Shown here: positions 22,493 through 35,903 of the stretch, one piece after another
Layout of the letters: each line of letters opens with the position of its first letter
Numbering within the stretch: the stretch's first letter is position 1
Source of the DNA: Gigaspora margarita
Lineage: Eukaryota; Glomeromycota; Glomeromycetes; Diversisporales; Gigasporaceae
Assembly (NCBI GenBank): GCA_009809945.1
Contig: WTPW01000444.1
Coordinates: 188,917-252,916, forward strand
Direction of reading: 5' to 3'
Length of the DNA: 64,000 nucleotides
Notes under the pieces: generated by a model
Seen by the model: only the letters and a program-made list of their open reading frames with translations
What the model was told of the DNA's origin: nothing
Databases searched by the model: none
Program-made: the position numbers and the translations under genes

Positions 22493-24399
22493 TATTATAT
22501 ATATATACACACTATATTTATTTTTTAATTTTTATAATCAGTCATAACCTGTAATTCTGTAATTTTAAAATTAAAATTTTCTAACACGGTTATATGTAAT
22601 GTGACACACTGCTGACTATAATACCTCCTATTAAAAAAACAAAGTAAAATGGATAGTCATTATTCAGGAAATTAAAAAAGACTCTATCATAACACCTCTT
22701 CCATAATTAGTATCCGGAGTACTAAAAAGAAGTCACATCACATCGTCGCTTAAAATCAACATAATATGGTGGTACTCTCGAGAATTTAGACTAAATTTAA
22801 TGTTCAGAGAGGTTATATTGTTAAAATGCAGTAACTTAAGAATTGAAGTTTAATGAAGAATATGATTGGCTACCTAGCAATATCGAAGATTAAATCGAAG
22901 ATAGCAAATTATTTGTATTTGGAAACAAGATACAAGTTCTTTTATACTGTATTGGTTCTCAATTACAAATTATAGATTCTTTTTTGTTTTTTCGGGCCAA
23001 TATCATTAAAATTATTCAAATTAGCGAAATTATAGTTGTTTCCCCAGTAAACCGTACAAATAAAAGGCGACTGAAAAAATACCAATAGCCGAATCGATAG
23101 GTTTCTAATGTTAGTTGAAGGTTGAAGCTTATTGCTTATAGGCCGAGTAAAATTGCCACTCAAAAAATTTCGAATATCACATAAGTTTGAGTTTTCATTT
23201 TGTATTACCTGGATTTCAAAAAAAAAAAAAAAAAACAATAGAGGTTAAAATTTGGGTCTGCTGTAATGCAAAACAAAATTTATCTTTGTGGCCTGTGATA
23301 TGTTGATAATAATATTAATAATGTTAAACCTGATTTATATAAAATTCAAATTATGTGTACCGTATACAATTGACAAGACAACGTCCTCTAAAGTATGAAA
23401 ACCAATAAATACAGTGATATTGATATTAAACTAAAGACCAAGTTTCAAATCAAGAAAATGCAATAGAGCTGAAGAAATTTTCAACTTATTAAAAAACATT
23501 ATTGAAGAACATGTATCAAAACAAAGCCGTCTTTGCACAAATTAATTGATTATAATAATTTATCATTTTGAAAATCGTAAATATAACTCTATAATAAAAA
23601 TCACAAGCGCTATTATACCCAACTTTCATAAATGCTTTAGATTTCATTGTTTTTTAAGTTACGCGAAATTTAGCTCTAGGTGGTGTTTTACTCCGATCAT
23701 ATCAATATAGTCTATTTAAAAGATGCAATAATTATTAATAACATTGGTCAAGCTTTTTATAATACCAGTAGGTGATATAGTTTATAACGATTACGGTATA
23801 TACATACAAATATTCATAATTTCTGATCAAATAATCGTTTTATTCTCAACAATCATGCAATATCACATAAATGATTGGCTTAAATATTATTTAACGTTCC
23901 ACTCGTTCTAATTAGTCATAGAAATTGGAGATTTGCGCCCACATGCTTAGTTGATAAATTAATTCCTGAAATTTTAATCTTTTGCATTAAAAAGATTGGA
24001 AGTACTCAGGTACTCCGAAGTCATAACAAGTACGTTTTTGCCTATTTTTTAAAGTTTTGTAAATAGTATAAATAATGTCTAACCTATTTTCTGTTTGTGA
24101 TTTCAATAAAACGTCAGAAAAATAGTAGTTGAAGATTCATTTCACACTTCGGGCTAATATTTAATTCAAGGCGTTTTATGTGTTAACATTTGAATGTATT
24201 AAACATCGTAACTTGTTTGTTTAATCACCTAACATATTTATTTGATACTCGAATCGGTTGAAGTTGACTTATATTTATGAATTATTTATCTTATTCATAA
24301 AGTAAAATACTGTATTTCAAAACGTATTTCGAGTAATTAATACTATTAGTACATAATTGATATTAAAAAAAATACCCGGCTTCGGGCTTTTAAATTGTA
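22493..24399. other. B-C spacer, no gene seen
   Basis: Most of 22700-23800 is colinear with 35990-36925 of the gene C upstream flank (shared words CGAAGATAGCAAAT and TTTAGCTCTAG). No gene or RNA is evident. A 16-A run lies at 23220. Confidence 0.6.
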
Positions 24400-26492
24400 C
24401 GAACCAATTTTCACTGACAACCAATTTACCCACAGCTATTTCAATGACGAAGTTTGATCAGATTTCGGTAAGAGCTTGCCGGATTTATTATTAGTGTTAA
24501 ATATAAGTAGATTAGACCTTTTAATTTTATAACTTAATGGACTCTCCGAATTCTGGAACTCTTCGATAAAATGAGTCAGTGAAGTGTAAATTTTTAAAAG
24601 CCTAAAATCTGAGATTTCTAGTTTCACTATTTTCTATCGTGGTAAAAAATGATAACACTTATAATGACAAAAATTGTTATAGAATACGTATTGTGATAAA
24701 GAACTTAATAAGTAAAATAAATTATTTATGGTATAGTTTATAGGCAGTGTTTAAAATTTAAACAAAATTTTACGTGCACAAATTAATAATTTTGTAACGG
24801 TATTTCATTTTTTCTTGTTTATCTGTTATTAAAAAAATTATTTGCATTGTGCATATATATCAAAAAGAAAACAATAAAAAAATTAAGAAATTTTATTTCA
24901 TATCTCTCGATGGTGTATCATTTAAAATACCATGAAACGAACAAAAAAGCTATCGAAGAAATAGAAAACTTATAGAAATATGTCTTTCGACTTTAAATGC
25001 TGAAAGAAAAATAGCTAATCTCTTTTTATATATAGTTCAAAACTGTTATTAAACATACAAGTTTGATTAATTCCACTAAGATCATTTAAAACATTTATGA
25101 TTGCTTTGAGTTTGAGACTATAAATGTGCTGTTAAACGTTCTTTAATTCAATTGTTTCAATTAACGTGCAGGAATCGTTAAATATATGATGTTATAGAAA
25201 AGCTTTGTAGAAACAAAAAGTATTATTTTTTATTCCTGTCTAATTCGTTAAGCTTTTTTCATAAAAATATGGTTGTAACATTTTTGTATGCCGGTATTTT
25301 GGGAAGGCCCTTTATACGAACATTGATCCGACTATTTTGGATCTTGAAGATAATAATTGACTTGATAAAGGAAATTCATTATTAAATTCTTTCTGTTAAA
25401 ATACACTATGTCTTTTTTGAATCTTAAATGAAAAATGATAGACTCTGAAGAAGGAAAGTAATAGTGGAGACTCCTACAAGGACACAACAATAATTTCATT
25501 CAATCTTGGAAAAAATGACCCAGTTCCTGAAGAATAATGTCACTAGCAGGGGCTCTTTATATAAACACTACCTTGACTTTCTTGAATCCTTCGTTTAGGG
25601 ATTTCAATCTCTCATTTACAGCTGTCTCATAAATTCTGGGACAAAAACTCTTCAACCTCATTCCAAGAATCATATAACTTTTCGGCGTTTTCCTTAGAAC
25701 TTCGATACAAAGGCAGAATATTTAAGAAAACAGCTGTAATAAATCCGAGTAAAATTTTAATTAATCGGTGCAATTAGAATTTCTCGAACGGTTCATTTAA
25801 TATGAACTGCTAGTGTTACAGGAGCCAAGATTCGACTTCATCGTTTTAAAGTTTTTGCCGAAAATTTATTGTGCGAAACACAGGTTTTAAATAATTATAT
25901 AAAAAAGAAAAAGAGTATTTCAAGTATAGGTTTTCTGATCAAAATGATTATCACAAATAATTTTAATCAATTAGATCGTTCTATAAGCAATAGGAGGGGA
26001 GGCAATTGGAATTAATTAAATGTCTTTGTCCAAAATTTGTGAAATTTAGTATATTGTTGGGTAAAAAGCTACAAGATTTAAAGCACTAATTTTTATTCTG
26101 CTTGGTCAACAAACTACAAAATTTAGCAAACCGGTACTAATAGATATAAGAAAATTAGTGTGTAATCTACGGAAATGATTTATTTTTTTTTTTTAAAGTA
26201 AGAACAACCCAACTTAAATTACGATAAGTTATCATTTTTTTAAGTAAATTCGCGATTTGTCATGATCATTATATGGTTTCAAAAGATTTATTTGCAATTT
26301 TTACTACTCTAGTTATAATTAAAAGATACAATAATTTCAATGGTTTAAACATTAAGTATATTTAACTTTGCAATATATTTACTGATAAATAATTTGAATA
26401 AAATATAGATGTTAATATTATTTAATCATCAGCTATAAAATGACAATATTATTGATTAATAATCATTTTTATATATTACTGAATTAAAATTA
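24400..26492. repeat. 3' flank of gene C, shared with two other loci
   Basis: Colinear with 44020-45700 and 50504-52213. The left block starts at TTGTACGAACCAATTTTCAC and contains TTCACTGACA-like words at both ends of a roughly 220-bp segment, so it may itself be a MITE. The hairpin element with CCTCTTCAACCTCATTC lies at 25618-25740, truncated on the right. Confidence 0.7.
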
Positions 26493-29400
26493 TCAAATAT
26501 TATACATACGTGAAATATCGTTATCAGAAATTGAAAAATCGATTGTGGTAGAAATTGAAAAATCAATTGTGGTAGAATCTAAAAAATAAAGTAAAATTTT
26601 ATCATTTAAAATTGAACATACAGTATTATAATAAAAGTAAGTTTTTACTTTACCACAAATATTTAGTAATTTTGCAGGCGGAATGAATGAAGAATTAATT
26701 GGATCGGAAAGATTTTTAAAGTTAAGCAGTTTACTTGTAAGTTTATCTTTAGGACAAATTGGCAATTCGGTTGATAATGTTGGAATAATTGCATCTGCAG
26801 ATTGGAATGCTTTCAATATTACTAATCCTTCTCTGTCTTCTGCAACACCGTTATTTATTATTTCATACCATCTTGATAATTCATCGCAGATATAAGGTGC
26901 AGTGGGTCTATTAGAAGGATTAGCATTCATACATTGATTAGCTAATTTGGTATAGCATTCAGGAGTTCCTTTAGCAAGTTCAGGTCGTAATCCATTACAT
27001 ATTTGAATAGCCAACGCTTCATCATACTCAATATTGAAATGAGGTGGTCTTCCTGTAGATATTTCAGCCATAATAACACCAAAACTATAAATATCTGCTG
27101 CTATTGTATATGGTCGTCTGTTTAATACTTCAGGAGCAACATAAGGCAAAACTCCATAAATACTATCCTCTAAATCAGATTCATCTTTCTTTCTAGATAA
27201 TCCCAGGTCTTTATATAAGAGATCAGATTTCCATTAATATATTGATTTTGCAATATATTGCCGCTATGAAAATCTCCATGAACATATCCTGCTTCATGAA
27301 CTTTTTTTAAATTTTTCGATACATCAACAAGTTGCTTTAGCTTACTTTTCCAATTAAGATCTCTAAAATTTGATAAGAGAAACTTATGAAGACTTCCTTT
27401 ATTTGCATATTGAAATACCATCAAATATTCTTTATTAGTTGTATTTTGAGTTAGTCCATACACTTCAAAATTACTACCCATTAATCTAAGTTCCGTGTAA
27501 TTTTTAAACTAATTAATTCAATAAATTTTATAGTGTTAATAATTTATTTATTTTATGGCATAAATAAATCATTTAACTTACTTCTCTTAGAAAATTCTTT
27601 TGTGAACCAGATAATGTTTTAAGTGCAACTACACATGATGGTGTACGTGATTGTTTGAATTCTTCAAGTTCAAAGTTTAATCTTTCTGGCATTCCTAATA
27701 CCATTCTTTTACCATCTAACCACGTTGCTGAAAACACGGAACCAAATCCTCCTTCACCAATCTTTTGAACATTATCTAATCTATTGAAAGGAATCCATTC
27801 GATTGTGTTTTCATAGTTTGTAGCTTTAAGTTGCAATGCTTTAATACAATTAACGACATCTTTATTACCACTTGTCCATCCTTGTGTTGTTTTCTGAGGA
27901 TCACATAATTGACACCAAGCGTACGATGTGTTATATCGTTTGCAACTTGTACATATTCCATAGGAACCACTTCTTTTAAAATCAAAAACTAATATATACT
28001 CTGCTGTGGAAGTGTTTTGAGATAGTCCATATACTTTAAGTTTATTATCTTTTGATTGTATGAGATCTTTGAACTTATAAATAATAAGATATATTTTAAA
28101 TGAAAAATTATTCTAATGAACAATGAAACAAATTTTAACTTACTTTGCACAGAAACTTTAATAAATTGTTAGATTCACATAAAATTTTAAGTTTTATTTT
28201 ATATGATGTAGTACGTGATTGTTTAATATCTTGAATTGACCGTATACCATCTAACCAGACTGCTAAAAACTCTTCACCAACTTTTTGAATGTTATCTAAC
28301 CTATTAAACGGAATCCATTCGATTACGTCTTCATAATTTGTAGCATTAAGTTGTAATTCTTTAATGCAATCATCGATATTCTTATTTCCACTCGTCCATC
28401 CTTGTATAGTTTTCTGAGGGTCACATGTCTGACACCAAGCTGATGAGGTGTTATATCGGTTGCAATTTGCACATTTTCCATTACTATAAGCTCTTACGGA
28501 ACCAAAGTCATCAAAAACCAACATATATTCATTTGTGGTTGTGTTTTGAGTTAATCCATAGATATTATTATTCTCTAATTGCAAATGATTTTTAAACTTT
28601 AAATATTTATAATATATATAATAGAAGTTAAGTATATATTTTTACTAATTAAATATTCTAAATATAATAAAGTCATATAATATCTTACTTCGTTTAAAAC
28701 TTTTAATAAATTTTGTGATCTGGCCAATGTTTTAAGCTTCACTATATATGGTGTACGTGATTGTTTGTATTCTTCCATTATCAGTCCACCAGAAACGATT
28801 CTTTTACCATCTAACCACGTTGCTGAAAAATCGGTCCCAAATTCTCCGCCAATTTTTTGAACATTATCTAAACAATTGTAAGGAATCCACTCGATTACAT
28901 CTTCATAGTTCGTGGCTTTAAGTTGAAATTCCTTAATGCAATCATCGATATCCTTAATTCCACTTGTCCATCCTTGTGTTGCTTTCTGAGGATCACATGT
29001 CTGACACCAAGCTTCTGATGTGTTATTTCGCTTGCAGTTTACACACTTTCCATAATACTCATCTCTTTCAAAATCAAAAACTAATAAATACTCTTTTGTT
29101 GCAGTATTTTGAGTTAATCCATATACTATACGATTACTATCTGCTAATTGCATAAAACTTTTAAACTTATAATAATAAATTATAAATGTATGTATAATAT
29201 TAGTAAAAAATATGCATAAAGAACAAATGTAGGCACAAATAAATTAATAAAACAAATATGAATAAATAACAAACTATTTTAACTTACTCTATCTAAAAAT
29301 TCTAATGAATTTTGAGAATCATGTAATATTTTAAGCATCACTTTACATGGTAATGTACGTGGCCGTATATTTTTATATACGTCTCCTACATATCGCACAC

Positions 29401-32400
29401 CATCTAACCAGATTGCTAAAACTTCATCACCAATCTTTTGAATATTTTTTAATCTATTAAAAGGTATCCACTCGATTACATCGTCATAGTTCATGGCTTT
29501 AAGTTGAAATTCTTTAATACAATCATCGACATTCTTATTTCCACTCGTCCATCCTTGCGTAGTTTTCTGAGGATCACATGTTTGACACCAAGCTGGCGAT
29601 GTGTTATATCGGTTGCAATTTGCACATTTTCCATGATCCCAATGTCTTTCAGAACCAAATTCATCAAATACTAGCAAATACTCATTTGTTGTAATATTTT
29701 GAGTTAGTCCATATACCATAAGCTTTCTATTCTTTAACATTACATAATCTGTAAACTATTAAATATATAAATGCAAATTAAAATAAACAATATACAATGT
29801 AGATACAATATTTTAAATCTTTCTTTCATCTTACTTCATTTAACATATCTAATAAATTTGGCGATATGGTTAATGTTTTAAGCTCAACATTATATGCAGG
29901 TATACGTGACTGGGTATATATGTAGTTATTATTTGCATATCTAATTCCATCTGACCAGGTCGCCAAACATCTATCACCAATCATTTGAATTCTATCTAAT
30001 CTATTAAAAGGAATCCATTCGATTACGCCTTTATAGTTTTTAGCTTTAAATTGAAATTCTTTAATACAATTATCGATATCTTTATTTCCACTCGTCCATC
30101 TTTGTGTAGTTTTCTGAGGATCACATGCTTGATACCAAGCTGGCGATGTGTTATACCGGTTGCAATTTGCACATTTTCCATTATACCGATATCTTTCAGA
30201 ACCAAATTCATCAAACACCAACATATATTCATGTGTAGTTGTATGTTGAGTTAATCCATAAACAATTCTACTCTCTAGTTGCAAGTAATTTTTAAACTTA
30301 ACAAAATACATAATGTACACATAATAACAATTAATTATATAGCCTTACTAATTAAATAATCTTATATCATAAAATAATCTTACTTCTTTTAAAATACTAT
30401 TTAATAAATTCTGTGAACTAGCCAATATTTTAAGCTCCACTTTATGTGATGGTGTACGTGACTGTGTGTATTCATCATTCCACTCATCTCTATCCAAACG
30501 TCGTTTTCCATCTAGCCATGTTGCTGAAAATCCATCACCAATCTTCTGAACATCATCTAATCTATTAAAAGGAATCCACTCGATTACGTCTTCATAACTT
30601 GTAGCTTTAAGTTGAAACTCTTTAATGCAGTCATCGACATCTTTATTACCACTTGTCCATCTTTGTGTTATTTTTTGAGGGTCACATGTTTGACACCAAG
30701 CTGGCGATGTGTTATATCGGTTGCAATTTGCACATTTTCCATTATCTCGCCGTCTTTTATAACCAAATTCATCAAATACCAACATATATTCATTTGTGAT
30801 TGTGTTTCGAGTTAATCCAAAAACGCATTCACTTCCTAATTGTAAATGACTTTTAAACTACAAAATTTTTATAATATGTATAAAAGAAGTTAAGTATTTG
30901 AATTTACTAATTAAATAATCTACGTATAATAAAATCATATAATATCTCACTTCTTTTAAAATATTATTTAATAAACTCTGTGAACTAGCCAACGTTTTAA
31001 GCTCCACTTTATATGATTGTATACGTGACTGTGTGTGTTCATTATTCCATCCATCTCCATCCAAATGTCGTTTTCCATCTAGCCATGTTGCTGAAAATCC
31101 ATCACCAATCTTTTGAACATTATCTAATCTATTAAAAGAAATCCATTCGATTACGCTTTCATAGTTTGTAGCTTTAAGCTGTAATTCTTTAATGCAATCA
31201 TCGACATCTTTATTACCACTTGTCCATCTTTGTGTTATTTTTTGAGGATCACATGTTTGACACCAAGCAAAAAATGTGTTATATCTGTTGCAATTTGCAC
31301 ATTTTCCATTTTTGTCCTTTCTTTTGGAACCAAATTCATCAAATACTACTATATATTCATTTGTGATTGTGTTTTGAGTTAATCCAAAAACGCTTTCACT
31401 TCCTAATTGTAGATGAATTTTAAGCTACAAAATTTTTATAATATGTATAATAGAAGTTAAGTATATAACTTTATTAATTAAATAATTTACGCATAATAAA
31501 ATATAATATCTTACATCTTTTAAAATATTTAATAAATTCTGTGAACTAGCCAATGCTTTAAGCTCTACTTTACATGATGATGTACGTGATTGTGTGTATA
31601 CCTTTTCCTGCCCATCCCCGTCCACACATCGATCTCCATCTAACCATGTTGCTGAAAACTTATCACCAATCTTTTGAACATTATCTAATCTATTAAAAGG
31701 AATCCATTCGATTACGTCTTTATAGTTTGTAGTATTAAGTTGAAATTCTTTAATGCAATCGTCGATATTCTTATTTCCACTCGTCCACCCGTGTGCTGTT
31801 TTTTGAGGGTCACACGTCCGACACCAAGCTCTTGAAGTGTTATACCGGTTGCAGCTTGCGCATTTTCCATTATCACACTTTCTTTCAAAACCGAATTCAT
31901 CAAATATTAGCATATACTCATTATTTGTAGTGTGTTGAGTTAGTCCATATACTTTAAGTTTACTACTCTTAGATCGCATTAGACCTTTAAACTTATATAA
32001 CAAATGGAACATTAGTACAGTCTTAAATGAAATAAAAATGTATTTAATAAATAAAAAACTTACTTTTAAAAAGTTTAATGAGGTTTGAAAACCATGTATT
32101 ATTTTAAGATCCACTCTACATGATGGTATACGTGATTGTGTGCTTTCCTGCAAATTTCCCTTGTCATCATATATGAGTGAAATTATTCATATACCATCTA
32201 ACCAGTTTGCTGAAAATCCTTCCCCAACCTTTTGAATATTATCCAATCTATTAAAAGGAATCCACTCAATTACGTCTTCATACTCTGTAGCTTTAACTTG
32301 AAATTCCTTAATGTAATCATCGACATTCTTAATTCCACTTGTCCATCCTTTTATTTTCTTCTGAGGGTCACATGTTCGACACCAAGCTTCTGAAGTATTA

Positions 32401-33018
32401 CATCGGTTGCAATTTGCACATTTTCCATATACTCAACGTCTTTTAGCACCAAATTCATCAAATACTAACATGTATTCATTTGTTGCGGTGTTTTGGGTTA
32501 GTCCATATACTTCATACTCGAAACTATTTAACTGTATTTTTCTATAAACTTATTAAATATTTATAGTTATATAAATATGGATAAAATAATAATATAGTGT
32601 AATAATAATTTTAATAACTTACTTCTCTTAACATCTCTAGTAAATTTTGTGATCTAGTTAATGTTTTAAGCTCCGCATTATATGATGATATACGTGACTG
32701 TGTGTATTCATTTTTCTGTCCATCCCCGTCCACACACCGTTTTCCATCTAGCCAGATTGCTAAAAACTCATCACCAATCTTTTGAACATTATCTAATCTA
32801 TTAAAAGGAATCCATTCGATTAAATTTTCATAAGAACTGGTTTTAAGTTGAAATTCTTTAATACAGTCATCGATATCCTTATTTCCACTTGACCGCCCTT
32901 GTATTATTTTCTGAGGGTCACATGCTTGACACCAAGCTGGCGATGTGTTGTATCTGTCGCAATTTGCGCATTTTCCATATTCTTTTCTTCGTTTGAAATT
33001 AAATTCATCAGCCATCAT
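26493..33018 (-). pseudogene. Gene C: tandem N-lobe module kinase, probably disabled
   Basis: Exons in coding order: E1 32623-33018, E2 32064-32548, E3 31515-31991, E4 30951-31424, E5 30384-30857, E6 29835-30296, E7 29288-29755, E8 28689-29165, E9 28144-28596, E10 27582-28073, E11 26654-27508, E12 26493-26578. E1 starts at M-M-A-D-E-F-N, and a TATA-rich block lies about 40 bp upstream. E3-E10 are open and each is a multiple of 3. E2 has two in-frame TGA codons and an off-length. E11 lacks one base next to the D-L-G motif, which separates the catalytic loop from the rest of the C-lobe. E10 has the best glycine loop of the window, I-G-E-G-G-F-G-S-V-F. E12 holds an in-frame 27-bp duplication (S-T-T-I-D-F-S-I twice). 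Sequencing error at the E11 site cannot be excluded, in which case C could be active. Confidence 0.82.
26654..27508 (-). CDS. Gene C E11: catalytic kinase exon with one-base loss
   Basis: Reads F-K-N-Y-T-E-L-R-L-M-G-S-N-F-E-V-Y-G-L-T-Q, hinge, and V-H-G-D-F-H-S-G-N-I-L, then loses frame at the codons for I-T-D-L-G. A second frame resumes with P-Y-V-A-P-E-V-L-N-R-R-P-Y through the end of the C-lobe and tail. Genes B and D read through this point. The exon is 855 nt where 856 is expected. The break hits the metal-binding loop, so a protein made from this exon would be a truncated N-lobe/hinge fragment. Confidence 0.85.
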
Positions 33019-33054
33019 CGTAATTCTAAGTGTAAAAATTTTGAATTTCATTTT

Positions 33055-33110
33055 TGTGTATATATATATAGAATTGCATGTAACACAAAATGCCATTTAG
33101 AATGCTTTCA
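33055..33110 (-). promoter_or_regulatory. Conserved TATA-rich upstream block, gene C
   Basis: A TATATATATATA run at 33057-33070 followed by GAATTGCATG and ATTTAGAATGCTT, as upstream of genes B and D. It lies about 40 bp from the E1 start codon. The core promoter role is inferred from position and conservation. Confidence 0.5.
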
Positions 33111-34048
33111 GGTGCACAATAAAAAATTTATAGAATTCAGACTAAGTAATTATAGTTTTAGAATTCGATAATTTAGGAATCGATTTTATTGACAATCTAA
33201 TATTAGTGAAGAATACACAGTAATTACAATTTTTTATATTTAGAAATCAAATATAAGTTCTTTTATATTTGTTTTCAATTTTAAATTATATATATTGCTT
33301 TTTTCTTCGGGCCAATATCAACGCTAATTCAAAATTAAAGAAATGTGATGTATTTATTATTGATTAAAAAAAAAAAAAAACCTGATACTTATCATATATT
33401 AATTAATCCATCCAACACTCAAATATAGATTATTTCCACTAATATAACATGCCATTATTTCTACAGAAATATTTTATGGTTTATCTATTTGCTGTAATTT
33501 TCTGATAACATAGACAACATTTTTTAAAAAATCATTATAAAAATATTGCATTTTGATTAACACCTATCATAGGAGTATCAAGTTTATTTGTCTTATTGAA
33601 TTCAGTCTAATGTTTTGGTGCTTCTTTGATTTGTTGTGGTTTGCAATGATTACTGTAAGCAAATGGTATAGCTCTGTGATTATGTAGATACTCTGTGAAA
33701 ATGCCTTTTTAGTCATCTAAAATCTTCACGTTTTTAAAAGCGTAGCACTTTTGATGATTAGTGATAGGAAGAGTATTAATTTCATGCAAATTAAACAAAA
33801 AATTTTTGGGTTTAAAAAGGAACTGTATAATACATATTATTTTATTAGTTATACATATTTGATATGGATTTGGATTCATTATCCAAATTATTAAACAAAT
33901 ATTTCATTATTACGCATGTTTAATTAAGAAGGTTGCATTATTTTGTGAATTCGAATATTATAGACTAAAGAAGAAATGAAATGGATTATGTTTTTTTTAA
34001 AAAAAAATAAAAAATAAAAAGAAACGATTTGAGTTGAGATGCTGTAAT
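33111..34048. repeat. Gene C 5' flank, shared with gene D, no gene
   Basis: Colinear with about 59450-62055 around gene D (for example CCTATCATAGGAGTATCAAG at 33553 and near 61488), apart from insertions in D. Fungal upstream DNA without reading frames. A 14-A run lies at 33366. Confidence 0.6.
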
Positions 34049-34188
34049 TAGTGCTCTGAACGGGTCAACACGAGTGACTCGTTAAATTGATTCATATAAT
34101 AAAAACATAGATTGGTCAGGAGGGTCTTAAATAATTTTATAATAACTCTGCTTGATGGATAATTTTGGTTGACCTGTTCGGAGCACTA
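34049..34188. mobile_element. Small MITE (TAGTGCTC ends), 140 bp
   Basis: Ends TAGTGCTCTGAACGGGTCAA and, reversed, TAGTGCTCCGAACAGGTCAA. Arms of about 35 bp. The same element is present at 62056-62198 and, degraded, at about 40970-41085. All three lie in the duplicated kinase flank, so it inserted before the duplication. Target duplication is not clear. Confidence 0.7.
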
Positions 34189-35003
34189 AATGCATTTAAA
34201 TATTTTAAGAAATGATGGATTTTTTTTTCTATTAAAATTGTAGTTTTATTATCATAAGTACTATCCTTTAAATGGACTTGACAAATTTATTTTTAATTTT
34301 TGATCTAAACGGTTTTTGATAGTACAATTTGTGTAAATAATAGTGTAAATCCGCAAAGTGCTTGTTTTTATTTAGGCCTGTAAAATAACCTTTGTAAAAT
34401 TCTAATAATGTGCTGTTACCGGGATAAACTTATAATTAAAATGCAATATCCGATAAATTTCAAATGGATATCCATAATTTGATTTGATCATTTAAATTTC
34501 ACTTTTAAAGGAGTGAAAAAATCCATACAATTATTGGATATTACTGTATTTAAGGAGTACTGAATTTATTGCTTAATTATTAGAATTTATTTTAAATTGC
34601 TTTGTTGAGCTGATTAATGCGTTACCACCCAAAAGTTGTGCCAATCTTTTATGATAAATAATTTCCTTGAATTCTGGAATTTTAATCTTATGCATTTAAA
34701 AAGATTAGAAAGTACTCCGATGTTCTAGCCAATAAGGTGTTATAAAGTGCGCCTTTTCCTAATTTAAGCTTCTTAATGTAAGTCGCATAAATAATGTCTA
34801 GCTCATTTTTCTGTTTGTGATTTCAATAAAATGTTCGAAAAATATTGTAGATGATGCATTTCATGTTTCGAGCTAGTATTTAATTTAAGACTTTTTAAGT
34901 GTTACAGCTGTTTTCATGATTTTGAAACACCTGATAAAAATTTTGCCGAATGATTTTGCGGTCGATTCGGATAAGTTAGCATGTTTGGTATATAAAACAT
35001 ATA
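34189..35003. other. Gene C upstream spacer, no gene seen
   Basis: Partly colinear with 41090-42000 and 23930-24180. No reading frame or RNA gene that I can support. Confidence 0.5.
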
Positions 35004-35151
35004 CAGTCAATTTAAATACAACGGCCTTTTTATAACAAGCTTTTTTAAAAAATTTTATTATAGAGTTTGGCTTAGTAACATAGCAAATTACTATAAAAAT
35101 TTTTTTTACTATATATTCAAACTGCCCGTTCATTATAAAGAGAGCTGACTG
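35004..35151. mobile_element. Tc1/mariner-like MITE, 148 bp
   Basis: Ends CAGTCAATTTAAA and, reversed, CAGTCAGCTCTCT, with TA on both sides (35002-35003, 35152-35153). The terminal repeats are imperfect beyond CAGTCA. The size and ends are close to the element at 10307-10478. Confidence 0.6.
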
Positions 35152-35752
35152 TACATGTTTTCATATTTATGTAATGCTTGTTCTATAGATAATTTTATCA
35201 TTATAATGTCAACAAATTCAAACTTATTAAGTTTTGTTTAAATATTTACATAACATGTTTTTGTACGTTCAGTTTGTACAAAAACTTATAGAGAGACGTT
35301 ATTGTCAACCAATAATTCTTGATAAGAAATAAAGAAGGCCCCTGTTATAAATTAGATTTTTATAAAAAATATATTACATGAATAGTTGCTAAGATTAAAA
35401 AGTTCGTAATGATTAAGAATTTGACTAATGACTTACAATATAACTCAATCTGAGATTCCATTTGTAAAATAATCTGTCAAATTTATTTTTTTCTTTTCAA
35501 GTTTCAAAATCTATATAATTAGAATGGTTAATAAATATACAATATTACTTTTTATTCGTATATCCAAATTGCTATATAGTCTTCCAAATTACCATAAGGC
35601 TAATTTTACGTTCTAACCAAACTTATATCTTCGATTTTTCTTTTCATTAACTATGCAGAATTTACAAACTCATTAAATATTTATAATATGAATTTAAAAA
35701 AAAAAACAATCTACAACAGAACACTACAATTACATTAAATATTTTAGCCTAC

Positions 35753-35903
35753 TTTTTTTAATGTATCTAACAAAATTTGTGAACTAGCTATTAATTCAAG
35801 CTTCACTACACATGATGGTACGTGATTGTGTGTATCTATATTCACGTCCAGCCTTTTCATTATAATTTAATACAGTATATCGTATTCCATCTATCCATGT
35901 TGT
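35753..35903 (-). pseudogene. Relic N-lobe module exon upstream of gene C
   Basis: On the minus strand it reads T-W-I-D-G-I-R-Y, then E-Y-R-Y-T-Q-S-R-T and, after a small deletion, V-K-L-E-L-I-A-S-S-Q-I-L-L-D-T-L-K-K before a GTAGG donor. This is the beta-2 to helix-C half of a module exon; the linker and hinge half is missing. It lies 2.7 kb upstream of E1 of gene C and corresponds to the weaker relic at 22366-22492. It may be an older exon of a longer array or the stump of another gene copy. Confidence 0.7.
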
